A DNA stretch of 64,000 nt from Hirudinaria manillensis (taxonomy: Eukaryota; Annelida; Clitellata; Hirudinida; Hirudinidae), in the NCBI GenBank assembly GCA_034509925.1, contig CM067529.1:5897001-5961000 (forward strand), read 5' to 3'. The position numbers and the translations under genes are program-made. Of the stretch, positions 12,463-28,353 are shown in pieces. The notes under the pieces are model-generated. The model did not search any database, had not been told where the DNA came from, and worked only from the letters and a program-made list of their open reading frames with translations. Within the stretch, counting starts at the first letter, position 1. Every line of letters starts with the position of its first letter.

Positions 12463-14540
12463 CTGAATATATACATATATATGTATGCTATGGATTTGAA
12501 ATAACTTGAATAATATTTTTGAGCTGTATGTTTAATAAACTAGTCATATTAGTAACTAGCTTTATTTATGAAATATTACTCGATTAAGTATTAAGTACTA
12601 TGATTAAATAAATTAATTTATACGTTCAAATGTATTGAAAATGGTATCAATCCTGAAATAGTGAGTTTTTAAAACTAATTTAAATGTACTACCAAATAAT
12701 TTATTTTAAATCATGTATGAAAATATGAGGAAAATTTCTGAACGAGTGTTCTAACCATTCATAGTAACATTTATGACCACCACAAACTTTGGGATTTTTT
12801 AAAAATATTCGCTGCTGTTTTAAATAAAACTCCAAGAGACGCAGTAATGGTAAAATAAAACACAACTTAAAAATTTGCTCGGAGTATACGGAAGAGTGTC
12901 ATTATGAATCTTTTAAAACAAAACAATTATAGACTAAAAGTAAACTGAATATAATTTTTATATGCATGAATCGAAACGAAATAATTGTAAATTGTGCTGT
13001 AAATAATTTTGTGTTATTAATAAAGTTTTTTCAAATTAACGTTATATGTTTAAAAAAAAAAGATGTTAGGAGATACTCTAAGTTGCACCTCGTTGCATTA
13101 GAATCACCAATAATAGAAAAGTAAATGATGCACTCAAAACTTCAAAAAAAAAAAAAGACTTCAAAAACTGTTTAGCAAAAGGAAGATGCATTATAAAATG
13201 ATTAACTTAAAGAATATTCTTGTGAAATGTCTGGGGAATTAAACGAGACATGTAGGTACAAGAAGCCCTTGCAATTATGAATAATAATTTATTAAACGGA
13301 AGAATGTTATTTGGGGGATCCTTCAGCCGGAGAATAAATAATTTCATTTTGATAGACGAGTGCTCACAAAACTTCTAAAGCACCCATATCTTTAGTCAAT
13401 AAAGAGTTTGTTTAAATAATGATGACTTGGTTAAACTACCTAAACTTAGTTTCCCTCTAAAACGATCTTGATTAAAAGTCTTAAACCTCTTAATCTATTC
13501 TATTCAGGTCGCAATATAATTTGTATTATAAATTATGCAATTACAAAAGAATAAGTTATTCGCAATTATTATTGTCCATTATTGTCTACACTATTGTCTA
13601 GAACATTAAGCCATGGTATTCCAAGGAAACAAACACGGGTGCTTATATTAGCGTCGAAGCCAATGAACTCGAAATAATAATTACCATTAATAATCACAAA
13701 CTTGTCAACAACCACTTATGTAATTCTTTAAGCACATATATAAATATCACTCATCAGCGCAACAATTTCAGATATTGTTTCCTTAATTAGCAGATGATGG
13801 GATCAAATACTGAATTAATTATTACAAGTGTATAATTCAATTCAATTGTATGCGTTGTTCAAGGGAGGCAAGACCGTTATTCCCACAAATACATTATGCG
13901 GTATAACTTAATCTCTAACGAAACAATTTTGCCCGAATTCTGTACGAAATAAAATTCGTTTCAAGATCAATAAAGGACACTCGTACTTTGTTTTCATCAC
14001 GTAATGTAATAATTGTACAACTCTTCAACAACACTCTTCAGTTCCACAAATTATTATTAAGCAATTCTCTAGCGACTCGAGTCAGATAACTAAAGATAAC
14101 AGACTTTGACATCATTACATTATTAAGATCCAGTCTAAAATGAATAAGAGTACCAAGATAAACGATGTCAGAAAGATTATAGGACTCTCAAAAAAATCTT
14201 GAATGGATACTGAATTTGGGATTAATGAAAATGACATCCTCGTATCATAAATGCTACCGATGAAAGAAAAAATATATACAGGTAAAAGCAGCTGTGTGAG
14301 CTAAGAACGTTCTATCAATCCAGGTGAGCATGCACCTGATCACAAATGCATTGTATAGGTGCAATCATCCTCATTGGTCGCCGGTTTAAATGTTACGATT
14401 TGATTATAATGGTCTGAAATCTTGGTTTAAATAAGATAATCGAGTCAACAAGTGGACATTAAGCATTCAGACGTGTGTTTGTACTCTTCAATTACAGCCG
14501 ATGCAAACTTGCCTTCTGATAGAATTTTTATCAAGCTGAC
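12463..14540. other. divergent intergenic region
   Basis: This very AT-rich stretch separates two head-to-head genes. It must contain the unidentified 5' exon of the USP6NL-like gene and the promoters of both genes. I see no convincing coding sequence. Confidence 0.4.
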
Positions 14541-17500
14541 ATGGCTGCAACAGTCACTTACAACATCTGCTACTGTTCGGAATGCGAATCTGGGTCGAAT
14601 GTGAGCGACGAAATTGAGGAGAGTAACCCCGACAATCTCTTTCATGTAACCCCATTTCATTCGATTGAAGTAATGGCTCTCGATAGATCCAGTGAAGTGC
14701 ACGATGAAGTTTCCTCGACAAAGAAGATTTCAGAAATCAAACGGAAATATGGTTTGGATGACACGCTAATTCAGAAATCTTCAGAGTGTCTTTCATCCAA
14801 CACCGAAGCAGATCAACTTCCGAACGGACGCGTGAAATCGCTCCGGAGTACGGATTTTCAGATCAACGAAACGAGCGATACCAACAACTCCAAACCGAAA
14901 AGACCTTCGAGGAATAAATTCGAGAGGAAATTTTCAGCTCCAAAGTCAACAAGGTTTATGTGAATTTGATCGAATGATAGATTTATTCAAGTTATTTCTC
15001 GCTCTTCTGAGGTCGCGTGAGTCATTTAGTGTGATAACTTCAAAGCCATTGAATCAATTATCACATATTATTTGGAGATTAGGAACCATAGAATGAGTGA
15101 TAATAACATTTAAGAAGAAAGAATCTGACTGTTAAGTTTTCAACTCAGCGATGACAGTGACACGATGCAGGAGGAAGCAGAGTTTTCATCGACCACGATT
15201 CAAGAACTTGACCAAGCCTGGGACGTTTATCAAGTAAGATCAATTCCTCCACTGAAGCATCGGTCACTTTAGAAGAATCACGATGTCATTTCAAATATCC
15301 AGGATCCTTTGTATGCAACTGGAAGCGACGCAGCTGAGGAAGAAAGACTTGATCCAAGCTCCTTAATAGGAGATTGGGAAGGTTCCATGGACGAAGACAC
15401 AACATTGGTTGATCCAGTAAGTTAAATGACTTCACTTCAACATCAATATAATTTTGGAACTACTTTAAATTTTAAAGTTTTTTTTATTAACCTCTATTAA
15501 ATAAATTGTTTTGCGATGAATGCTGGATAGATTTGTGCAAAGTTTTATTTCAGCAAGATTTCATCTGTGCATGCACAGATTTAACAAAAACGTTCAAAAC
15601 TCTTCAATCACCAAAACAATCGATGTATAGCTAGGCTTTAAATCCCAGGGTTTTATTTTGTTTCTTGGTATTTTATTTCCTTTATTCTTATATGTTTATC
15701 CTTTTTTTCTCACGAATTCTTTAGTCACGAGTTCTATTTTAAATAAGGATTTCTTTTAGATATGAAGACGTACTTTTGCAAATAGCATCAACATAATTTG
15801 AAGAGATTTATTCGCGTAGCAGTTAAATCTGTCTTCTTCGCCCATGAGCTCAAGTTATGACGTACCAACTTTTTTGTGATAAAATGTCGGTTATGCTTTT
15901 GTCAAGACCATTTTTTGACAATAAAAATTAAAATTTCAACATTATTTAAGTTATTTCTTCGATCGTTCAATACCACGTGGTGTAATATTCACTATTACAA
16001 ATTGATTCAATACCATCTAGTCAGTGCCGCTGAGTTGTTCCCATCGTTTCGGTGGATCACTGAAATCGACGGATTTCTACGACCTTCCTATCGTGGCCTC
16101 GGAAGATTTTTTTACAACTTCTCACGTGCCAGATCCAGTTTTCTTAGTCTTTGGTTTTTTTTTTTATATATATAGACAATCCGATGATCCGATTAAGAAG
16201 CTCAAATGTTTTGTTTTTGAACAAATCGTTGCAAGGTCGTCTACTAAAAGGCCTTTACCATTAATTCGTAAATCGACCTGTCGACAGCAAAACTACCGCT
16301 TTTGTGGCCATATGTTTCGCTGCTCTGACTGATGAGCTCGCCTTGGATTATTTTTAGAAGCGGTCCAACTGGGTGTAGGTCCGTCTGGATAGAAACTCTA
16401 GTGACTCGTTGATGTCATTCTGGGTTCTGCTTCGTTCTTGACTAGTCTAAATATTATGTTATGTTATTCTTAGTTGTACTATTGAAATATAAACAGAGAC
16501 CACTTGGACGTTCTTTGGGGTTTTTTTAAAGTTTTGTCTTACAAACATTTGTGCCTGAAGCGCACACTTTTTGTTTAGATCGAACAAACTATTTTGCCGT
16601 CAACTCAAAGGTCTTTAACGTTATTTCGACAAATCTCTAAGCTATGCTAGACTTTGAAGCAGTCATTTAAATAAAGTGATTTTATCGCTAACGTTTTCAC
16701 ATACAACCGGAATAAGTTTAATTTATAACATAAAAAAATCCTCATCATAAAAGGTTCATATTAAAAGCGAATTTGATTGGAGTGAAGAAAGCGACACCGA
16801 AGACATCAGCAAACTGATTGAAGATTCTAAAACTCAGCTGAATATCATTCGGGAGGTCATCAAGGAATTGAAAAGTGATCGTCCAAGCGTTTCATGCTCA
16901 GATTATGTGAGTAACATTTCCAATTATATTATATGTAATTATTATAGTATACGTTATATATATTTTAGTAGTTTGTTTGTATTGGGGTAGATCGAAAGTT
17001 GTGCCACCTGCAGGACAAACATAGGATGTCTGAAGAATCTTCTTTCGGCCCTTAACACGTCGATGGGAGAAATACCGGCAGACAATGAATATGTCTCTTC
17101 GTTGTTAGGTTAAGCTTTGTTTTGATATCGGTCTTTTACATCAATATCATTTGTTTAATTCGAGGAATTTCATTAAACGTTTAAATGCAAAATTTGGAGT
17201 AGCTCTACTGGTATCGTATACATATCTCATATATACCTCAACTTGTCTTTACCCACTTCATTAGTTTGATAAAAACAAAATATTATGATACCACAACAAA
17301 ATCTACAGAATTACTCGAGAATTGGCAAGGGACACTTCAGCAACTTGATGAAATCCAAAGACCAATCCAACAGGGCCAGAAGTCCAAAGTCAAAAGAAAG
17401 CTGAGAAAAAAGATGTTCAGAAAATTTAGCTGCGATGTGATTATATTTTAAATATGTTTCTCTTTTAAGTTTTAGGTTTAATTTCCTAACTACCCTAACT

Positions 17501-17955
17501 TCAAAGGCATTTGAGCTTTGAAAATATTTGTTATTATTACTATTTAGTTTAAATTTTTTTTTAATTGCTTGTTATTTTTGGTTGGCAAGTGGCCAACAAG
17601 TTCGTAAAATATTTCTGTTAGATTCACTCAATGTTTGTCATTTCAGTTGAGAAATGAAAATATGGATCCAGAAAAAGTAAAATGTTTCGCTAAAGCGGTT
17701 GTGACAGGCAGAAGTGAAAGTCTTCCGGAAGTTGAATTCATAAATATATCAAATAGAAATGAAGAAGGAAAGCCTTTTACCGACATTGTCGTGCGGACGG
17801 AAGGAGACACGAAGCTGATGAGTGCACTGTTTTTCGGTTTGATGTTTGTAATTCTGTTCATTAAAATCGTATATTCGTGTTTTTCTGATGTCGATCTATT
17901 TTCCTTTGATGTCACATTTTTTATCAATTACCTTCGGGAAAATCCACCCGCTTAA
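14541..17955 (+). CDS. KASH-like, C-terminally membrane-anchored protein
   Basis: Seven exons (14541-14953, 15149-15233, 15303-15416, 16754-16906, 16991-17103, 17265-17436, 17647-17955) join in frame to 452 residues. The N-terminal part is acidic and Ser-rich. A central region (SKLIEDSKTQLNIIREVIK, then LLENWQGTLQQLDEIQ) looks like one or two helical, spectrin-like segments. The C-terminus has a single membrane span at about residues 407-426 (LMSALFFGLMFVILFIKIVY). A 26-residue tail follows, with a Cys right after the span and the final residues ENPPA. A span plus a short tail with Cys near position -23 and a Pro-rich end is the plan of KASH domains, which bind SUN proteins in the perinuclear space. 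That would make it a short nesprin/Klarsicht-type linker. The ending PPA, instead of PPPX, and the 25-residue spacing make this an inference. The alternative is an ordinary tail-anchored coiled-coil protein. Confidence 0.72.
15417..16753. other. long third intron of the KASH-like gene
   Basis: At 1.3 kb this intron is several times longer than its neighbours. A block at about 16025-16460 is visibly less AT-rich than the rest and holds a 102-codon open frame (16024-16332) without recognisable similarity. It could be an alternative exon or an old insertion. I see no terminal repeats that would settle it. Confidence 0.35.
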
Positions 17956-19620
17956 TGCAATAGTTAAATGAATATCCATCGTACATCTACACAACTGCTA
18001 GGGCTTAGGGATATTTTCAGCTGGAACAACGTATACAATGTATCATTTTATGCATGCATTTTTGTGTATTTGACGCACCAAAACATTTATGACAGATGGC
18101 AGTTTAATTTTAGCAGGTTTAGTTCGGTCAAATGTTACAAGAAACCATATTTGCTTATACTGTTATATTTGAATATATTTGTTATTATATGGGTCATGAC
18201 AACATGTTTATAAATTTCTAGTCGCTTATTAAATTAACATATCTGTTAATTTTTTTATGTTATTGTTATTAATAATAAAATATGAATTTGAAAAAAGAAT
18301 TTTTTTTCTTAAAGCCTAGGTAACTAGTTTATTGAAATATTTGCACGGTTTAATGTTTAATTAGTTTGACGAATTATTTGTGCAAGTTTTGGTGCTAATA
18401 ATCACTGGCAGTTTAAGTTTAATTTTGAAAAAAATAATGTTTTCGCCAAAGTTACTAGTATATTTCTTTCAGGGTATCTGCGAAAAATCTACTTTCAGGT
18501 TGCTCATTGATCTAGGTTTAAAAGTGTTACCCCGCCAAAGTTTTTAGACCCGCAATCCTCTCACAATTGTCGTGCTGATAAACAGTTGATCATTGCTGCC
18601 ACTGAACCCGTTTCGACAATCAATGCTTCCACTTTGTTAAGATGTGTTTTCTGAGTAACCATGAAGGCGGTTTGATGTTAGGGCTTTTTAAAATTTATAT
18701 AAAGTAGATAAGCTATTGGGCGGTGATTTTGTTAATCGTTTTGATGTTTTTATCTCTACCTTTTGGGAGGGTGGATGCCAGAAGTTGGACAAGATGGAAT
18801 ACAATGATTTTTGTTTACTCCTTAAATAAAAAAATACAAAGTATATGAATCCATTTGTTGAATTTAGCCACTCTTTCCCCTGTATATGTTTTCATCTGCT
18901 GCCTACAGTGACTCACAATTTATGAGTACTTCTAGATGTGGATCAATAGCATATACCTGTATGATCCTGCACGTTTTTACGATATCTGCCGAATCTTAGA
19001 CTGTCACGATCGTCACATGAATCATTCATTTCCAATATCTACATATCAACATCATTGACTGGCCGTCATTGTTTAAATAACATACATGTCCGGCATTTCT
19101 TTGATCCTGTAAAGTTACACTCTAGAAATGGTCTTGAGGCCTAATTGGAGCTTATGCAGGATTCACACAACCCTGCGCAGACTAGTGGAACATCTCTCCA
19201 GACATACGAGTGATATCGTAGCGAAGTATTAACAGCGAACTTCTAAGACGAGTTAAAGAGTGGAGTGATTGTAACGAGGACTAGACTTTAGCTAAACAAA
19301 ATAGTTATAAGTCACGAGTCGATTTTTGTTTCAGATAAAAGAGCAAAATAGTTGCACGTAGTAACTACTGCCGCTATACATTCAGATTCGTTACCATTGG
19401 CAACTTGCCACCATCATCAGTACTACTTAAAATCAAATTCAATTAGAGCAAATTGACAATTGGGGAGTTATTTTTTAAATATTTAACTTCTATAGATGGC
19501 TCTCAACACATTTGTGATTACGATTAATCAAGTTCAATTACTAAATTGGATGTATGTCAACAAGGGGCGCATATTACCAACATAACAGGACATAAACAAA
19601 TGTTCCGATATATTCTTAAA
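17956..19620. other. intergenic
   Basis: This holds the 3' flank of the KASH-like gene and the 5' flank of the LRP11-like gene. Small open frames near 17968-18213 show no coding character that I recognise. Confidence 0.4.
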
Positions 19621-22600
19621 ATGAGTGGGGATTCGTTTTTCAAAGCATTTTTCGTTATTGCTTTGAGTGTGTCTTTGGTCAGGGGCTCGAGCTATTTAGA
19701 TTCTCGAGGAAATAATGGATTGTATGATATAATCGAAGCCGCTGACAACGATCAACATCATCGTACTAATGCAAAATCTGGCAAAATTTCAGAAGTTAAT
19801 AATTTCAGAAACTAATTATTTATTAATGACTGACTTTTGGAATAAGACATGCGCAAATTGCTTGGGATTATTTGATATACATTGTATGATCTCACAAATT
19901 TTTAAATTTGTTGTTATAAAATCTTTGAAACTAGCACACAAATATTTATAAATAAAATATTAAACTTATGTAGTTCAACATAAATTTCTTATTCTAATAT
20001 ATTAATTCTTTCCAAGGTGCAAAAACATACTTTGGAAATCTGTCCTGTAAATCTTATTAGAAAAGGTCAGATTATTAAGACTAATGATTCTATTAGAGCT
20101 GGTGCAAGGTTTCTTGATACACCATCAGTGGAGACTGTCAAAGAATGTCACGAAATATGTTGCAATTTGCAGCATTGCAACACTGCAATCGTCAAAGTTA
20201 TTGTATGTACATATTGATTAATATAACTATTTTTTTTTGATTATTCAAAATTTTGATTATTTGACAAACTGTTCAGAATAGCAGCAGGGTTTCTTGCTAC
20301 TTATTTGACTGTGGAATTGTGCCTATATGCAGTTTTGATGTCCACAAAGATTATAAAGTCATTGAACTGAAATATCAAACTAAATATGATACCACCACCA
20401 CTAGCTCCTTAAATGTTAGTTTTGACCAATTCAATGAAGAATTTCAAATAGTTTGAAGAACATTATAAAGTACAAATTGCAGAAAGGATAAGAATGCTTA
20501 TAACAATTACATCTATTATCTGCTTTTTTGAAGGAGGTTATTCTTCAAAATGTGTCTCAGAAGAAGCCTGGAATCATCTGTCAACCTGGATATCATGTGG
20601 TCGGAAATGGCTGCAGTCAGTTTCATTTCATACAATGACTTTATTTACTGTCAACTTTTAATTCAAAATACCTGATTCAATGCCCATATAGTGGAGATGA
20701 AATGAATAGCACCATGTTATAGCTTGGTATAATGATATGGAGAGAGTTAACCATAGATTAAAGATTTGGCTGCAAGGGAGAGATTAAGATGGCTGAAGTT
20801 ATAGCAAAATGTAGAATTCTATTTGATGCTTTTCTCCATTAAGGCTGGGGATTATTTATCTGAAAGTGTCTTGACTAGGCATTAGTTAATTCAAAGTACT
20901 CGTTAAACAATGACACTTTAGTGGTTAAATGATATGTTATAAGATCAGTTGACCCAAGTTATTTTTGTTCCTTAGGAGAGAACTGTTCAAATGAATTTTA
21001 TTTTGAATGTATCAATATCGATCGGCCTGCATTAAAACAGTGTATTGCAACTTATGACAAATGTGATGGATATCAACAATGTGATGACAACTCAGATGAG
21101 ATTAACTGTCCATCAAATGAAGGCAGGTAGTTTGATTTTTATGCATACTATCATAGATTTTACAAAACATTTCTTGCATGATTTAAACATTAATTGTCAT
21201 GATGTGGGCCTACCAGATATCAAAGCAGAAATAAGTGACAATATTTCGACAACTCATCAAACTTCAAATATGCCATCACGTGTCACAAATATGAATGACT
21301 TTGTCAAAACAAACTCCATTCATGGAAAATTGAAAACATATGCTGAACTTCCCAAATCTTTAACTTTCCATCCTGCTTTGAATATAAGTAATTTGAAAGG
21401 AAATCTAAAAAATGTTAGTCAGCAGTTGGACAAACAAAGTCCAACACAATTTGATGGAAGTCACTATTGGAAATCAAATAAAAATAGTGATCAGGAAGCA
21501 GTTTTTGATAACAGCTTTTATGGACAACATAACTTGAGAGAATCTCATTCCAATGATAATCAGATTGGAAAGAGCCATTTTGAAACATTCAATAATGTGA
21601 TTAGACAAAACAATACATCCACTTATGGTTTTGGCAATGATTTGGTTACTCACTATTATGATGGCGGTTCTCTTTCAAAAATTATTGAATCCGACAAGTT
21701 AGATGAAAGTCATTTGGCTGCTCCATTTGATGCTATTAATACCTTGAAAAACTACAAGGGTCATCGGTATGATAAAGAGGGATCTAACAGAGAATTAAAA
21801 GTTGATGAGTATTCACTTGTCCCATATAAACATCAGGTCATTTTGAAAGGATCTTTACATCAAGATCCTTTGCAAGATGAAATTAAACACAAGCCTCAGA
21901 TTTCTTTAAATTCTAATGTCGAATCTAGTAGGAAGAACATAATAAATTGGAATCCTCGCTTTTTTGGGGTCATGAATCATGCTGTTGACAATGTTAATGA
22001 TGGAAATGTAATCGATGAAAGTAAAGATCAGAATTTATATGGTAAGCAACACATGCTTGAAGATTCAAATTATGCCAAGGAATTGGCTGATTATGGAAAT
22101 AAGGTCAACAAGATATCAAAGGAGCACAAATCTTTATCATTAAATGTTGATGATAGATCAAGAAAATCCCCAATGGATGAGGTTGACCAAAGGCACGAAA
22201 ACATCATTCCAAAAAGTGACTTGTTTAATTTTGAAAGAAGTGGTCACAACCTATTTGGAAATGCCTATTATGATGCAACACATCTTCAAAACCATGCCGA
22301 AACAAATCCTAAGTCCAAAAGTCTTATTAATTATTACAAGAAATTTTCAGCTCCAAACAGGAATTTTGGGAATGGATATCATTTGAAGGAAGTGGATTCA
22401 TTTTCCAATTACATGGCTCCATCTGACAATGGGCTAGATTATTATGTAGAATATGACTCAGATCCAAAACAGCTTTATGACTATGGGTTTAAGTTGCACA
22501 ATCTAGATCCATTTACACATAAAAAGCCACTGCTGCACAGGATCACCTCTAATTATTTCAGTCCCAATGTTGAGCTTAACAAAATTAGGTCTGGTTATTT

Positions 22601-23264
22601 CAATGGAGTCTCTTCAATGGAAGACTCGAATAGTGCTCAAAGTTTGCACAAGAACAGCCAACATGGAGGTATTTTGTTGCAGAAGTCATGCCTGAGTTTA
22701 AGCTTGCTTTCTGGTTATTTCTAGGGTTGATAGCTTCGTGTTTCCAGTTTCCTTTATTTTGGTATGAAACTTCAGTTAAATTATTATCATTGAGGGTTTT
22801 TTTGTGTTTAAATTTGTTCAGTTTATATTTTATGCCAAGAATGTCAGAACATTCAGTTTTTTATTATAGATTTTATTATAATTTTATTTCTTGCAGAGGA
22901 GGCCCCAAGTATACCAACATCATCAACAACTTTAGCCAGGCAAAGTTCATCAGTGATCATTAAAGAAAGTTCACTGCCAAACGTCACTTTGGCTACTACC
23001 ACTACCAGACTCCCCACTCCTTCCTCCTCTCTGGTGAAATCATTTTCAATTAAATTGATAGAGCTGTCTAAGTTTTCCAAAAATAGAGTCGGGGATTTCA
23101 AGGGTGGTGCAGCTTTAGTGTTAACGTTGGGCATTGGTTTGGTCATTGCATCCTTAGCAGTGCTTATCTGTCAGCTTCAGAAATTTCGAAAACAAGGTCG
23201 AAACAGGAAAGCTAAAAACATGGATGGAGACTCAGATTACTTGATAAATGGGCTTTATTTATGA
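19621..23264 (+). CDS. LRP11-like receptor: MANSC, LDL-receptor class A, one membrane span
   Basis: This is a type I membrane protein, probably extracellular-facing. Exons: 19621-19794 (signal peptide FFVIALSVSLVRG), 20017-20202 and 20277-20414 (MANSC domain with spaced cysteines: LEICPVNLI, ECHEICCNLQHCNTA, SCYLFDCGIVPICSF), 20534-20615 (ICQPGYHVVGNGC, EGF-like), 20976 to about 21126 (LDLa with the acidic calcium motif CDGYQQCDDNSDEINC), a long exon to 22668, and 22897-23264. The long exon encodes about 480 residues rich in Asn, His, Tyr and Ser without cysteines, probably a disordered stalk. The last exon has the span (AALVLTLGIGLVIASLAVLI), a basic stop-transfer segment and the tail DYLINGLYL, which may carry a sorting motif. 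The start at 19621 gives the best signal peptide. The junction into the long exon is uncertain: AG at 21126 is out of phase with the acceptor at 21216, so a GC donor at 21122 or an acceptor near 21236 is needed. Confidence 0.8.
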
Positions 23265-25366
23265 AATTATTTCAAGTTAATGGCTCTTTAATGTCAATCC
23301 ATGATTATTTTGACGTATCTGGACAATGTTGAGATTTAAATTTTAAATTTTCATTGCATTTGTATTTCTAGTATATCTCAGAATTAATTAATTTTTAAAT
23401 AGTTAGCTTTTTTAAATGATTGTGTTGTGTGCATGTTTTATTTAGGAATCTCTTGATATTTTTAGTTAATGTTTTATTTTTTGATGAATTCCATTTTATA
23501 ATTCCATATATTTCTGAGAGCTTTACTGGCTTTACTTAATTTGTTCACCTTATTCCAAAATGTGATGTCATTGATATTATTGTAATTATAATCAACTATT
23601 AATTAATCTTGTACCTAAAATGCCTTTTGGTGTTTTTGCATACTCCTCCAATCAAATAAACCTCCTATATGTATGTGCACATGAACGATATTATTAGTAA
23701 AATGATTACATTTCGAAAATAGAAAAGCTTTGAAATGGAAACTTAAAAGTAATTTTTGTAGATATTTGATGCTGCCAAAGAGGGGGCAGGGGTCATACAT
23801 ATTTAAGAGACCAAAGAAGTCTGGAAAATAAATTGTTTAGCCATTGCAGGGTGGATGGCTAAAATAAGCTAAAGGTTTAGACAGCCGTGTAGTCAAATTA
23901 TTTTAGTCTGAAGGCTATTGCCCGAGGGATTGGCGAAAAATGACTCTTTCACTTAAGAGAAATCATCAAAAGCCAATACAATTTGTTAAGTCGGTAATTG
24001 TTCCAGAATATCAAGAATCACCTACTTAAGTTGTTTGAGGGAACTGGTGGTTGGCTGGTTGGACGGAGTTGGTCTACTCAATTTTAAATCCGTTTTCGGT
24101 TGTATTGTAATACCTACTCAACATGCCCAAAGAGTCTGGACTGGTCAAGACGAAAATAGTTTATAGCAATTTTCTCCACTGGAGGATCTAGCATAACTAG
24201 AAATCAGTGGCTAGCTCATAACAGCTATTAGCCAGGGAGCTGATGGTATTCAGTGTGATATTGGTTATAATTAGTGGTGATCAAATATACATTATACATA
24301 TTACTTTAATAATAATAACAGTTGAAAAACGCATGAAACGCTTAAGATTTGCTACGTTTGCAGTTATGTCTTGCGTACAGGCAGAGGGGTAGCTACTCCC
24401 GATTAAGTTCATCCATCTGGCTATGCCAATGTGAAAATGTCCGGCAAAGTTTAGCGACAGGATAGGTAGAAAACAGCTACCTGTTACTCGCTTTTATGAG
24501 TTTATGAGTGGTCCGATTGTCATTACGTATTCACTCTGCCATTCGAACAAGATAAATGTTACATTAACAACATCATGGGTTTCCAAGCGTTCCTTTTATT
24601 CTATCGATTTTATTCTCATAATTTTAATAATTCCAAATTAAATTTTAATTTCGATTATGTGAAACATGTTCTAAAAGATATTTCCTGTTCCGCTTTCGTT
24701 TGTGTCAAAATTCGTTTTTTTAATAATGGTATAGGTGGCGATGCTCCCTTGCCGTGTGGCGCTTAGTGTTGATATTGAATGTGAAACTCGTATATTGGAT
24801 GTTTTTAGGTAAATGTTTTCTTGTATATAATACATATTTCAACATTTCGTTTAAATTCATTTCTATCGACTTTCGATAATGTCAATTTGAAAACTGGCAA
24901 CTATCGATGACTTCATTACATTAAATGTTCGGCAAATTAAATTTACGTAATTGTGGAAGCGTATATTTCATATTTCTGTTTTTATACCAATTTAAGATTT
25001 GAAAGTGTTACCCTTGAATTAGGTTTCTGTAATGTAGAGCTATAATAAATATATTGCTGGCTCATTAAATAATGAAATGTTTATTATTTGAGGATGCTTC
25101 TTACCACTTTGTGACGGTTGTTACAAGGAATTCCTTAGTTATTTTATTATTGTTAAATTACTCAATAACTAATTTTGTCAAATGAAATTAAAACTAAAGA
25201 CCTTAAGGAAGAAATAATAAACACTTTAAATCCCTTAATCAAACCTTTTAGTTAATCAAATAGCCATGGATTTAGTCATCATTTGAGGCTTGATTGACCC
25301 AAACTCATGTCATTGAGAAATGTAATTTTAAGACCTGTTATTGTTATTGTAGGTCTACATATAAAA
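23265..25366. other. intergenic
   Basis: This is the 3' flank of the LRP11-like gene, with AATAAA at 23655-23660, followed by the upstream region of PFKFB, which probably includes a non-coding 5' exon. The splice-like AG at 25351-25352 just before the PFKFB start supports that. No coding sequence was recognised. Confidence 0.4.
23655..23660 (+). terminator. candidate poly(A) signal of the LRP11-like gene
   Basis: This is an AATAAA about 390 bases after the stop codon. Single-hexamer evidence only. Confidence 0.3.

Positions 25367-28353
<2,987 letters not shown>

Noticed and set aside
14445..14702. 85-codon minus-strand frame
   Set aside because: It overlaps, antisense, the first coding exon of the KASH-like gene, which has a consistent seven-exon frame.
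16024..16332. 102-codon plus-strand frame in the long intron of the KASH-like gene
   Set aside because: There is no similarity, no clear splice sites, and it is not needed for the in-frame gene model. It is mentioned only as a possible alternative exon or insertion.
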